A DNA stretch of 10,568 bases from contig CALUDF010000078.1 in the NCBI GenBank assembly GCA_943914745.1, forward strand, positions 1 to 10,568. The letters run 5' to 3'. A program made the position numbers and the translations under genes. The stretch is from an uncultured Bacteriovorax sp. Its GTDB lineage: Bacteria; Bdellovibrionota; Bacteriovoracia; Bacteriovoracales; Bacteriovoracaceae. The notes beneath the pieces are model-generated. The model had not been told where the DNA came from. It was given only the letters and a program-made list of their open reading frames with translations, and made no database searches. Numbering within the stretch: the first letter of the stretch is position 1; every line of letters starts with the position of its first letter. Of this stretch, positions 1 through 6,411 are shown one piece after another.

Positions 1-17
1 GTATGGAGGTCATAAGG

Positions 18-52
18 AGTCACGGCAGGTCTAGGTGACCGATACCGTGACT
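18..52. repeat. Inverted repeat / possible hairpin downstream of leuS-metG
   Basis: Bases 18-25 (AGTCACGG) are the reverse complement of 45-52 (CCGTGACT). Inside the 19-nt loop, GGTC (28-31) can pair with GACC (37-40), so the transcript could form a stacked hairpin. It lies about 15 nt beyond the metG stop and could protect or terminate the leuS-metG transcript. No T-tract follows on either strand, so it is not a classical intrinsic terminator. Bases 1-66 hold no convincing gene: all three plus-strand frames are closed by stops, and no ribosome-binding site precedes the minus-strand ATG at 11-13. Confidence 0.4.
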
Positions 53-66
53 TAATGGCTATAAAA

Positions 67-1620
67 CTATGATTGTTTTGATTCTTTTGGAGCTTTCGGT
101 GCCTTAGGAGCTTTTGGCTTAGGTTCAGGCTTTGGCTCAACCGGAAGATCAATTTTAGGAAAGAGTGGCATTGGCTCAGAGAGCTCGTAAGTTGTCGATC
201 CAAACTTTACGTCTTCATATTTACCAAGTTTGACCCCCAACGGCTCCAGTGCTTTTTTAGCTGTGTCTGGGAGGAAAGGAGACAGAAGAGTAGAGATCGC
301 ATGAATAGAGTAAAGACAGTTATAAACAACCTGTTTAAGAGCGGCTTTATCTTCTTTAAGTTTCCACGGCTCTTTTGTATTCACATATTGGTTCATGCTG
401 TTAACACCTTCCCAAAGAGCTTCGAGCGCTTTGTTGTGTTCGCGTTTTTCCATGTACTCTTTCATCTTCTTGAAGTTTTCATCGAAGTTAACTTCTTGGG
501 TGATACCAGCGCCGTCTACAGTTGGTGCGTTGTCTTTTAGGTAAAGTTTAATTACACGCATGATCAGGTTCCCGAAAGAGTTCCCAAGTTCAGCATTGTG
601 TTTTTCAATTAATTCTTTTTCCGAGAAACGTCCGTCGCTTTGAGCAGGGATGGCGCGAAGAAGGTAATAACGGAAACTATCCAGTGGATACTTTGCCAGC
701 ATGTCGTTTGGATCGATAACGTTGTTAAGTGACTTCGACATTTTTTTACCGTCTTCAGCGAGGATCATTCCGTGAACATAAACTTGTTTCGGTAGAGCGA
801 TTCCTGCTGCGTGAAGCATGATTGGCCAAATGATCGTGTGAAACCACGTGATGTCTTTACCAATAACGTGCATTGAGGCTGGCCAGAATTTTTCGTTCGG
901 AGTTCCAGCAACAGCAGCATAGTAGTTAATTAAAGCATCAAACCATGTGTACATGACAAATTTTGGATTTCCTGGAACCGGAATTCCCCATCCTTCATTT
1001 GGACGAGAGATTGGAAGATCTCTCAATTTATCGCCCTCAATACGTGAAAGCATTTCATTGTATGACGAGCTTGGTACGATGAAGTTTGGATTCGTTTTTA
1101 GGTAAGCGATAATCCAGTCCTGGTAAGCACCCATTTTAAAGAAATAACCTTCTTCCTCTTTTTTAGTCAGAGGAGTGTTATGAGCTGGACAGATATTATC
1201 TGGAGCCTGAGTGTCTGTATAAAAAGACTCGCAAGCAAGGCAGTAGTTACCTGAGTAAACTCCAAAGTAAACGTCGCCTTTGGCTTCAAGTTTTTTCCAA
1301 AGATCAACGCATACATCATGGTGGCGCTTTTCAGTGGTTCTGATGAAGTCGTTGTTTGAAACATTTAGATCAGCACAAAGTTTTTTAAAGATCGCCGAGT
1401 TGTCGTCGACAAATTTCTGCGTTTCTTGTCCGTTTGCTTTTGCAGATTCAATTAGCTTCTGGCCGTTTTCATCTGTTCCCGTAAGGAAATATGTTTCATA
1501 ACCTAAAAAAGCGTGCCATCTAGAGTAAGCGTCGCTGACGATTTTCTCCAGAGCGTGACCCATGTGCGGTCTACCGTTTGGATAGTCGATCGCGGTCGTA
1601 ATATAAAATTTTTCTGACAT
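67..1620 (-). CDS. metG: Methionyl-tRNA synthetase
   Basis: Charges tRNA(Met) with methionine, using ATP, in the cytoplasm. The 517-residue product has the class I signature HMGH at residues 19-22 in the Rossmann fold and the KMSKS loop at 293-297. Its single zinc knuckle, C127-x2-C130 and C144-x2-H147, has the spacing of Thermus-type MetRS. The anticodon-binding helical domain follows (around residues 350-470, with GNSFGNLIMR and NTKEPWKL). The C-terminal tRNA-binding/dimerisation domain of longer MetRS proteins is absent; the protein ends in a Pro/Lys/Ala tail with three PKA units. The ATG is preceded by AAGGA, which overlaps the leuS stop codon (TAAGGA), so translation is probably coupled to leuS. 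The gap is 9 bp and no separate promoter is seen. Confidence 0.97.
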   Translation of the reverse strand: MSEKFYITTAIDYPNGRPHMGHALEKIVSDAYSRWHAFLGYETYFLTGTDENGQKLIESAKANGQETQKFVDDNSAIFKKLCADLNVSNNDFIRTTEKRHHDVCVDLWKKLEAKGDVYFGVYSGNYCLACESFYTDTQAPDNICPAHNTPLTKKEEEGYFFKMGAYQDWIIAYLKTNPNFIVPSSSYNEMLSRIEGDKLRDLPISRPNEGWGIPVPGNPKFVMYTWFDALINYYAAVAGTPNEKFWPASMHVIGKDITWFHTIIWPIMLHAAGIALPKQVYVHGMILAEDGKKMSKSLNNVIDPNDMLAKYPLDSFRYYLLRAIPAQSDGRFSEKELIEKHNAELGNSFGNLIMRVIKLYLKDNAPTVDGAGITQEVNFDENFKKMKEYMEKREHNKALEALWEGVNSMNQYVNTKEPWKLKEDKAALKQVVYNCLYSIHAISTLLSPFLPDTAKKALEPLGVKLGKYEDVKFGSTTYELSEPMPLFPKIDLPVEPKPEPKPKAPKAPKAPKESKQS

Positions 1621-1629
1621 ATATAATCC

Positions 1630-4062
1630 TTATGCTTTTACAACAAAGTTAACAATTTTCCCTGGAACGTAGATTTCTTTCACGATCGTTCCAACAAGAT
1701 GCTTCGAGACGTTCTCATCCGCTTTTGCCATGGCAATAGCATCTGCTTGCGTGATCGCCGGCTCAACTTCAAGAGTTGCACGAAGTTTTCCATTAACCTG
1801 AACTGCTACGGTAATCGTATCGTCTTTTGCCAGGTTTTCGTCGAACTTAGGCCATGTTTCATAAGTAAGCGTTGTCTTTCCACCAAGCATTTCCCAAAGT
1901 TCTTCACCTAAGTGCGGTGCCATTGGAGCAAGAAGAAGAGTGAACGTCTTTGCTGTTTCATTAGTTACCTTGCCTGCTTTGTAGCAGTGGTTAACAAAAA
2001 TCATCAGCGCAGAGATTGCAGTGTTGAAACGAAGGTGATCATAGTCGTCTGTGACTTTCTTAATCGCTTTGTGAAGTGCTTTCAGTGTTTCATCTGATTC
2101 TGCTCCAGTTGTAATGTGAGCAGGATTAGAGAAGAATCTGTAAGCGCGAGTCAGAAAGTTATAAACTCCTTTCACTCCGTTCTCATTCCAAGGCTTAACT
2201 TTCTCAAGAGGCCCCATGAACATTTCATAAAGTCTTAATGAATCAGCTCCTGATTCTTTTACAACTGCATCTGGGTTAACAACGTTACCGCGAGACTTCG
2301 ACATTTTTTCGCCGTCAGTTCCAAGGATCAAGCCTTGGTTAACTAGTTTTTTAAATGGCTCTTTCGTTGAAACAAATCCAAGATCGAAAAGAACTTTATG
2401 CCAGAAGCGTGCGTATAATAAGTGGAGAACAGCGTGCTCAGCTCCACCGATGTAAAGATCAACCGGCATCCAGTATTTTTCAATGTCTTTGTTCCAAGGC
2501 TCTTTCTCGTTCTTTGGATCGCAGAAACGAAGGTAGTACCAGCAAGATCCTGCCCAGTTAGGCATTGTGTTGGTTTCGCGTTTTGCTTTCTTTCCAGTTT
2601 TTGGATCAGTAATCCAAAGCCAGTCAGTCGCGTTGGCAAGTGGAGACTCACCATTGCCAGATGGTTTGAATTCTTGAAGAGCTGGCAAAGCAAGTGGAAG
2701 TTCACTTTCATCAAGACAACGGATTGTTCCGTCTTCAAATTTTAAAATAGGGAACGGTTCTCCCCAATATCTTTGACGAGAGAAAATCCAGTCGCGAAGT
2801 TTGTAATTGATTTTTCCTGTTCCAAGTTTTTTAGACTCAAGCCATTCAATTACTTTTTTCTTCGAGTCAGCGATGTTCAGACCATTGATGAAGTCTGAGT
2901 TCATGTGTTTACCGTCAGCAGTATAAGCCGCTTCGTCGATATCTCCACCTTCAATAACTCTGATCATTGGAAGATTGAATTTTTTTGCGAACTGGTGGTC
3001 TCTTTCATCGTGTGCAGGAACGGCCATAACTGCACCTGTTCCGTAAGTCGCAAGAACGTAGTCAGCAATCCAGACCGGGATTTGTTTTCCAGTTGCGGGG
3101 TTAATCGCGAATGCACCAGTTGGTACACCTGATTTGTCTTTGTTAAGTTCAGTTCTTTCAAGTTCGTTTTTAAGTTTACAAGCTTCAACGTAAGCATCGA
3201 CTGCCGCTTTTTGTGAAGCAGTAGTGATTTTTGAAACAAGTGCGTGCTCTGGAGCAATGACCATGTAAGTTGCACCAAAAAGCGTGTCTGGTCTTGTCGT
3301 GAAGACTTCGATCTCTTCTCCAGATTCAACTTTAAACTTGATCGTCGCCCCTTCAGACTTCCCAATCCAGTTTCTCTGCATTTCTTTAATCGATTCCGGC
3401 CAGTCTAAATCTTCAACGTCATTAAGAAGTCTCTCAGCGTACTCAGTGATTTTTAAAACCCACTGTTTCATCTTTTGTTGAACAACCGGGTGGCCACCAA
3501 CTTCAGATTTTCCATCGATAACTTCTTCGTTCGCTAATACTGTTCCTAGAGCAGGACACCAGTTAACGTTCATCTCTGTTTCGTAAGCAAGGCCCTTGTT
3601 ATAAAGCTGAACGAAAATCCATTGCGTCCATTTGTAGTAATCAACGTCAGAAGTTGCGATCTCTCTATCCCAGTCATATGAAAAGCCTAAGGCCTTAAGC
3701 TGACGGGTGAAGTTAGCGATGTTCTTTTTAGTTGTAATGTCCGGATGAGTGTTTGTCTTCATCGCATAGTTCTCTGCCGGTAACCCGAAAGAGTCCCACC
3801 CCATTGGGTGAAGTACGTTGAAGCCGAGCATTCTCTTATAGCGGGACATGATGTCCGTCGCTGTATACCCTTCAGGGTGACCTACGTGGAGGCCGTCACC
3901 TGACGGGAACGGGAACATGTCGAGGGCGTAGTACTTTGGCTTCGACGACTTGTTGTCCGCTTTGAACGTTTTGTTGGTTTCCCAGAACTTTTGCCACTTG
4001 GCTTCGATCTTGGTGAAGTCGTAGTCGTTCTGAGATGGAGACGAGGGAGTGTTTTCTGACAT
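1630..4062 (-). CDS. leuS: Leucyl-tRNA synthetase
   Basis: Charges tRNA(Leu) with leucine and edits mischarged products. The 810-residue protein is close in length to the Bacillus-type enzyme (about 804) and shorter than the E. coli one (about 860). HVGH is at residues 59-62 in a SGDGLHVGHPEGYTATD context. The CP1 editing domain carries TTRPDTLFG (near 253-261) and GTGAVMAVPAHDERD (near 340-355), and KMSKS is at 586-590. Where E. coli has a cysteine-rich zinc site after the NWCP motif, this protein reads VIDGKSEVGGHP, the Bacillus-like version without those cysteines. The ATG has AAGGA 8 nt upstream. The gene is first in the leuS-metG operon and has its own promoter at 4108-4136. No T-box leader is present: the predicted leader is only about 40 nt. 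Confidence 0.98.
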   Translation of the reverse strand: MSENTPSSPSQNDYDFTKIEAKWQKFWETNKTFKADNKSSKPKYYALDMFPFPSGDGLHVGHPEGYTATDIMSRYKRMLGFNVLHPMGWDSFGLPAENYAMKTNTHPDITTKKNIANFTRQLKALGFSYDWDREIATSDVDYYKWTQWIFVQLYNKGLAYETEMNVNWCPALGTVLANEEVIDGKSEVGGHPVVQQKMKQWVLKITEYAERLLNDVEDLDWPESIKEMQRNWIGKSEGATIKFKVESGEEIEVFTTRPDTLFGATYMVIAPEHALVSKITTASQKAAVDAYVEACKLKNELERTELNKDKSGVPTGAFAINPATGKQIPVWIADYVLATYGTGAVMAVPAHDERDHQFAKKFNLPMIRVIEGGDIDEAAYTADGKHMNSDFINGLNIADSKKKVIEWLESKKLGTGKINYKLRDWIFSRQRYWGEPFPILKFEDGTIRCLDESELPLALPALQEFKPSGNGESPLANATDWLWITDPKTGKKAKRETNTMPNWAGSCWYYLRFCDPKNEKEPWNKDIEKYWMPVDLYIGGAEHAVLHLLYARFWHKVLFDLGFVSTKEPFKKLVNQGLILGTDGEKMSKSRGNVVNPDAVVKESGADSLRLYEMFMGPLEKVKPWNENGVKGVYNFLTRAYRFFSNPAHITTGAESDETLKALHKAIKKVTDDYDHLRFNTAISALMIFVNHCYKAGKVTNETAKTFTLLLAPMAPHLGEELWEMLGGKTTLTYETWPKFDENLAKDDTITVAVQVNGKLRATLEVEPAITQADAIAMAKADENVSKHLVGTIVKEIYVPGKIVNFVVKA

Positions 4063-4107
4063 GAGTGCAATCCTTGGTAAATGAACCTGATTATTTTGGA
4101 AGTCAAA

Positions 4108-4136
4108 ATTTTAACACTAGGAATGCTTTTTATCAA
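4108..4136 (-). promoter_or_regulatory. Sigma70-type promoter of leuS-metG
   Basis: Read on the minus strand, TTGATA (4136-4131) is followed after exactly 17 nt by TAAAAT (4113-4108). This would start transcription near 4101 and give a leader of about 38 nt ahead of the leuS ATG. The -35 box lies 4 bp from the coaD -10 box on the other strand, so polymerases bound for the two transcripts should compete. Prediction from sequence only. Confidence 0.6.
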
Positions 4137-4140
4137 AGTG

Positions 4141-4146
4141 TATAAT
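4141..4146 (+). promoter_or_regulatory. Consensus -10 box of the coaD operon
   Basis: A perfect TATAAT sits 31 nt before the coaD ATG. Transcription would begin around 4153, giving a leader of about 25 nt that contains the GGAG ribosome-binding site (4167-4170). No good -35 hexamer is found 16-18 nt upstream (TAGGAA at the 17-nt position), so an activator may be needed or the promoter may be moderate. The box overlaps the upstream in-frame ATG at 4145, which argues that this ATG is not transcribed. Confidence 0.5.
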
Positions 4147-4177
4147 GGGGGAAAGTTTGTGCATCCGGAGAGCTTTT

Positions 4178-4684
4178 ATGAGTGAGAAAATTATCATTTA
4201 TCCAATCAGCGCCAACCCTCCAACTTGGGGACACGCCGATATCATGATGAGGGCCGCCACTCATTTCGATCACCTCTACTGGGTTGCTGCAACGAACCCT
4301 AAAAAAGCCTATATGTTCACCGTAGAAGAACGCCTGGAAATGATGCAGGCTTACGTGGATTACTATAAACTAAAAAATGTCACCATAATCTCCCATGAGG
4401 GCACAATTGCCCGTTTTGCAGAAGAAAAAAAGGCCCAGTTTTTACTCAGAGGACTAAGAAATTCATCTGACTATCAAATGGAGCTTGAACTCTCTGTCGG
4501 TAACCGCGGTATCAGCAAAGACATTGAGACGATTTGTCTTTTTGCCAAACCTCACTTTGCAACCATCTCATCAAGCCTTATTCGCGAACTGGCCCAACTC
4601 AACGAGCGCATCGACCAATATGTCATGCCTTCAATCGCCAAAAGAATTCTGCATAAGCTTCATGGAGACAAAGCCATTAAATGA
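4178..4684 (+). CDS. coaD: Pantetheine-phosphate adenylyltransferase
   Basis: Transfers AMP from ATP to 4'-phosphopantetheine, giving dephospho-CoA, the penultimate step of CoA synthesis. The 168-residue product has the nucleotidyltransferase TxGH motif (TWGH, 16-19), a lysine pair at 42-43 before a family-typical F-T-x-E-E-R segment, the CoaD hallmark RGLR (91-94) followed by SDYQMELEL, and the C-terminal ISSSLIRELA motif (130-139). The start at 4178 was chosen over the in-frame ATG at 4145 because GGAG lies 7 nt upstream and the earlier ATG lies in the -10 box. The first loop is odd: family members usually read like G-S-F-D-P-I-T-N-G-H, but here it is SANPPTWGH. NadD-like enzymes also have N-P-P-H-x-G-H, but the rest of the protein follows CoaD. 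The stop overlaps the next ATG by 4 bp. Confidence 0.88.
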   Translation: MSEKIIIYPISANPPTWGHADIMMRAATHFDHLYWVAATNPKKAYMFTVEERLEMMQAYVDYYKLKNVTIISHEGTIARFAEEKKAQFLLRGLRNSSDYQMELELSVGNRGISKDIETICLFAKPHFATISSSLIRELAQLNERIDQYVMPSIAKRILHKLHGDKAIK

Positions 4685-5256
4685 GAACCTTAATTATTTT
4701 AGGTCATCCCGATAAAAAATCTCTCTGCGCTGGCATCGCTGATAACTACGAAAGAGGTGCGCGTGAAAAGGGAGGAGAGGTTCAAAGGATTAATCTTTCT
4801 GATTTAAGTTTTAACCCCAATCTCAAACATGGTTATCGTCTTGTTCAAAATCTAGAGCCTGATCTCATCGAAGCCCAACAACATGTTAAGTGGGCCACTC
4901 ATATTGTCATTGTTTTTCCTGTTTGGTGGGGAGGAGTGCCGGCGATTCTAAAAGGTTTTTTAGACCGCGCCTTTTTGCCTGGCTTTGCTTTTAAATATCG
5001 CGAGAACTCACATAATTGGGATAAGCTTTTGGCGGGAAAAAGTGCACGCCTTATCGTTACAAGTGACGCTCCAGTTTGGTGGCTTTATCTTACTTATTTT
5101 CATCCGGCCGTTAACATGATGAAGAAAGCTGTGCTGGAATTCTGTGGTGTTTCCCCGGTCAATGTCATGAGTTTTGGCTCGATCAAAGATGCGAGTGAAA
5201 AACGCATTGAAGGAATTCTCTACAAAGCCTTCCGCTCCGGCCTTGATGATAACTAG
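4681..5256 (+). CDS. Flavodoxin-fold NAD(P)H:quinone-type oxidoreductase
   Basis: The 191-residue protein belongs to the Flavodoxin_2 family (NQO1/MdaB/YwrO-like FMN or FAD enzymes that reduce quinones or other electrophiles with NAD(P)H). Evidence is the N-terminal beta strand and phosphate loop (LIILGHPDKKSL, 4-15), the central FPVWWGGVPAILKGFLDRAF segment (79-98) that contacts the flavin, the following PGFAFKY, and the GK-ARLIVTSDAP strand (119-131). The length is normal for the family. The ATG overlaps the coaD stop (ATGA), so the two are probably translationally coupled; no functional link with CoA synthesis is known. The TAG stop lies within the first inverted end of the downstream repeat array, so the last residues may have been set by that insertion. 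The substrate cannot be assigned from sequence. Confidence 0.85.
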   Translation: MRTLIILGHPDKKSLCAGIADNYERGAREKGGEVQRINLSDLSFNPNLKHGYRLVQNLEPDLIEAQQHVKWATHIVIVFPVWWGGVPAILKGFLDRAFLPGFAFKYRENSHNWDKLLAGKSARLIVTSDAPVWWLYLTYFHPAVNMMKKAVLEFCGVSPVNVMSFGSIKDASEKRIEGILYKAFRSGLDDN

Positions 5257-5261
5257 CTGGA

Positions 5262-5286
5262 AAAAATGCTCCAGTGGAGCATTTTT
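5262..5286. terminator. Bidirectional intrinsic terminator hairpin, repeat unit 1
   Basis: AAAAATGCTCC (5262-5272), a 3-nt loop AGT, then GGAGCATTTTT (5276-5286) form a perfect 11-bp stem with a T-tract on either strand. It starts 5 nt after the oxidoreductase stop, so it should end the coaD operon. In the other direction it could end the secreted-protein transcript. Confidence 0.75.
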
Positions 5287-5344
5287 ACTTCGCTTGGAGA
5301 GCGTAATGAGAAGAATTATGCTTTTAAGAGTTCCAGCTAGTGGA

Positions 5345-5369
5345 AAAAATGCTCCAGTGGAGCATTTTT
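5345..5369. terminator. Bidirectional intrinsic terminator hairpin, repeat unit 2
   Basis: Exact copy of the unit 1 hairpin (11-bp stem, AGT loop, A- and T-tracts), displaced by 83 bp. It is redundant in position and would back up termination in both directions. Confidence 0.7.
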
Positions 5370-5427
5370 ACTTCGCTTGGAGAGCGTAATGAGAAGAATT
5401 ATGCTTTTAAGAGTTCCAGCTAGTGGA

Positions 5428-5452
5428 AAAAATGCTCCAGTGGAGCATTTTT
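5428..5452. terminator. Bidirectional intrinsic terminator hairpin, repeat unit 3
   Basis: Third exact copy of the hairpin. The three changes in unit 3 all fall outside it. It is the first terminator met by minus-strand transcription coming from the gene that ends at 5525, about 70 nt after that stop codon. Confidence 0.7.
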
Positions 5453-5524
5453 ACTTCGCTTGGAGAGTGTAATGAGAAGAATTGTGCTTTCAAGAGTTCC
5501 AGCTAGCCTCAGTCTTTTTTTCAA

Positions 5525-6376
5525 TCACCACTCAAAAACAAGATCATCAGAAAACCATTTCTTCTTAATCTTATAATCTTTCAGTGATTCATTAGACTGC
5601 CAATTCTCGAGTTGATAGTTTTTCATCGTTTGAATAAAGTTATCGCTGCAACCATTGGGAACATTCTCTGCCATCGTGGTGAAGTTTGAAGCAATCGAGC
5701 GCTCAACTCCCGAGAGTGCACGGATGGAAGTGTCGGAGATAATACTTGGTGTTTTGTAATCCTGACAACATGGTGTATCCGTGTGCATTTCTTTCTGTGA
5801 TTTTTCTTTGTAGATTTTGGAGAAGAAATCAAAGGTTTCAGAAGAATGACTTGCTTCTGTCTTGATTTGCTTTAAATTCTCGGCTGCTTTTCCAGTGGCA
5901 AACGTCATGCTCGTTTCTACGCTTGCTTTTTCACTGTCGAGGTTGATCTGGACGACACTGTCGCTCGTCGCCTCAATTGAAAGTGGGATGCCTCCAGAGC
6001 ACACAAAACTCATCGTATGAAACTTGGTGAACATCCAGTGAGGGTTTTTCTCGACGAAAATATACTGTTTTTGATGGGCGTTTGGTATTTTTTCAAATTC
6101 CGTCTTCATCGGAGTGATGGTGATGGCATTGTCTTCAGGTTTATTTCCCTTCTTTTGGCTTGTGAGCTTAAAGGAGGAAACTTTTTTAAAGCAGGCCTGC
6201 TCACCATTTATGGAAAGAGGGACGTTGATGGTATTTTTATTGTTATAACCACTGCTGTCTTTTTTACCACCAAAAGAAATGGAAAACCCTTCTCGATGAA
6301 TGATCTCGATGGCGTTGCTGTTACACTGGGCAAAGGCTTCTGAAGAAAAAAAGAGGATAAAAGCTAAAGTTTTCAT
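5525..6376 (-). CDS. Secreted protein of unknown function
   Basis: I do not recognise a family. The 283-residue product starts with a short Sec signal peptide (K2, hydrophobic LAFILFF at 4-10, AFA cleavage site before Q17), so it should be exported to the periplasm or beyond. There is no lipobox: residue -1 to the cysteine at 18 is Gln. The mature part has six cysteines (18, 62, 126, 203, 204, 243), an even number that would allow disulfides, and no further hydrophobic segment. Residues 20-150 look rich in beta strands (alternating patterns such as KQYIFVEK and VVQINLDS), and 160-200 look helical and charged. The gene lies 35 bp downstream of tcdA on the same strand, with no clear ribosome-binding site before its ATG. 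It converges on the oxidoreductase across the repeat array. Confidence 0.8.
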   Translation of the reverse strand: MKTLAFILFFSSEAFAQCNSNAIEIIHREGFSISFGGKKDSSGYNNKNTINVPLSINGEQACFKKVSSFKLTSQKKGNKPEDNAITITPMKTEFEKIPNAHQKQYIFVEKNPHWMFTKFHTMSFVCSGGIPLSIEATSDSVVQINLDSEKASVETSMTFATGKAAENLKQIKTEASHSSETFDFFSKIYKEKSQKEMHTDTPCCQDYKTPSIISDTSIRALSGVERSIASNFTTMAENVPNGCSDNFIQTMKNYQLENWQSNESLKDYKIKKKWFSDDLVFEW

Positions 6377-6411
6377 ACTTAGCTATCGGCTATAAACCTA
6401 AATAACTTTAG

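Larger units (their letters stand above)
5258..5506. repeat. Three tandem 83-bp repeats with terminator-like cores
   Basis: Units span 5258-5340, 5341-5423 and 5424-5506, with no spacer. Units 1 and 2 are identical; unit 3 differs by three transitions (5468, 5484, 5491). Each unit starts TGGAA and ends TTCCAGCTAG, so unit ends are inverted. At the left edge the inverted match extends to 10 bp: CTAGCTGGAA (5253-5262) against TTCCAGCTAG (5331-5340). Each unit holds a perfect 11-bp hairpin near its left end and a small CGCT/AGCG hairpin in the middle. No ORF of note spans it. It fills the space between two convergent genes, and CTAG flanks both outer ends. It resembles a REP/MITE-type element that was tandemly duplicated; the family is not recognised. 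Confidence 0.93.

Noticed and set aside
2343..2738. Reading frames of 60-133 codons opposite or within leuS and metG
   Set aside because: They are shadows of strongly conserved synthetase coding sequence, with no ribosome-binding sites and no recognisable protein features.
4063..4107. T-box or other riboswitch leader for leuS
   Set aside because: The distance from the promoter to the start codon is about 40 nt, with no specifier loop, T-box sequence or antiterminator.
4145..4177. Upstream in-frame ATG extending coaD by 11 residues
   Set aside because: It lies inside the TATAAT box, has no ribosome-binding site and adds residues (GESLCIRRAF) unlike the family. The ATG at 4178 has GGAG at ideal spacing.
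5174..5389. Plus-strand frame running from the oxidoreductase into the repeat array
   Set aside because: It is out of frame with the real gene and its second half is repeat sequence.
5253..5506. CRISPR array
   Set aside because: Units are joined head to tail with no unique spacers, 83 bp is far too long for a CRISPR repeat, and no cas gene is present.
5253..5506. Integron attC sites
   Set aside because: The R-Y-Y-Y-A-A-C / G-T-T-R-R-R-Y boxes are absent and no cassettes or integrase are seen.
6017..6343. 108-codon plus-strand frame opposite the secreted protein gene
   Set aside because: There is no ribosome-binding site, and the opposite strand encodes a protein with a clean signal peptide and normal composition.
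6377..6411. Short palindrome CTAAA-GTTA-TTTAG between tcdA and the secreted protein gene as a terminator
   Set aside because: The stem is 5 bp of A/T-rich pairs with no GC core; it is too weak to call.
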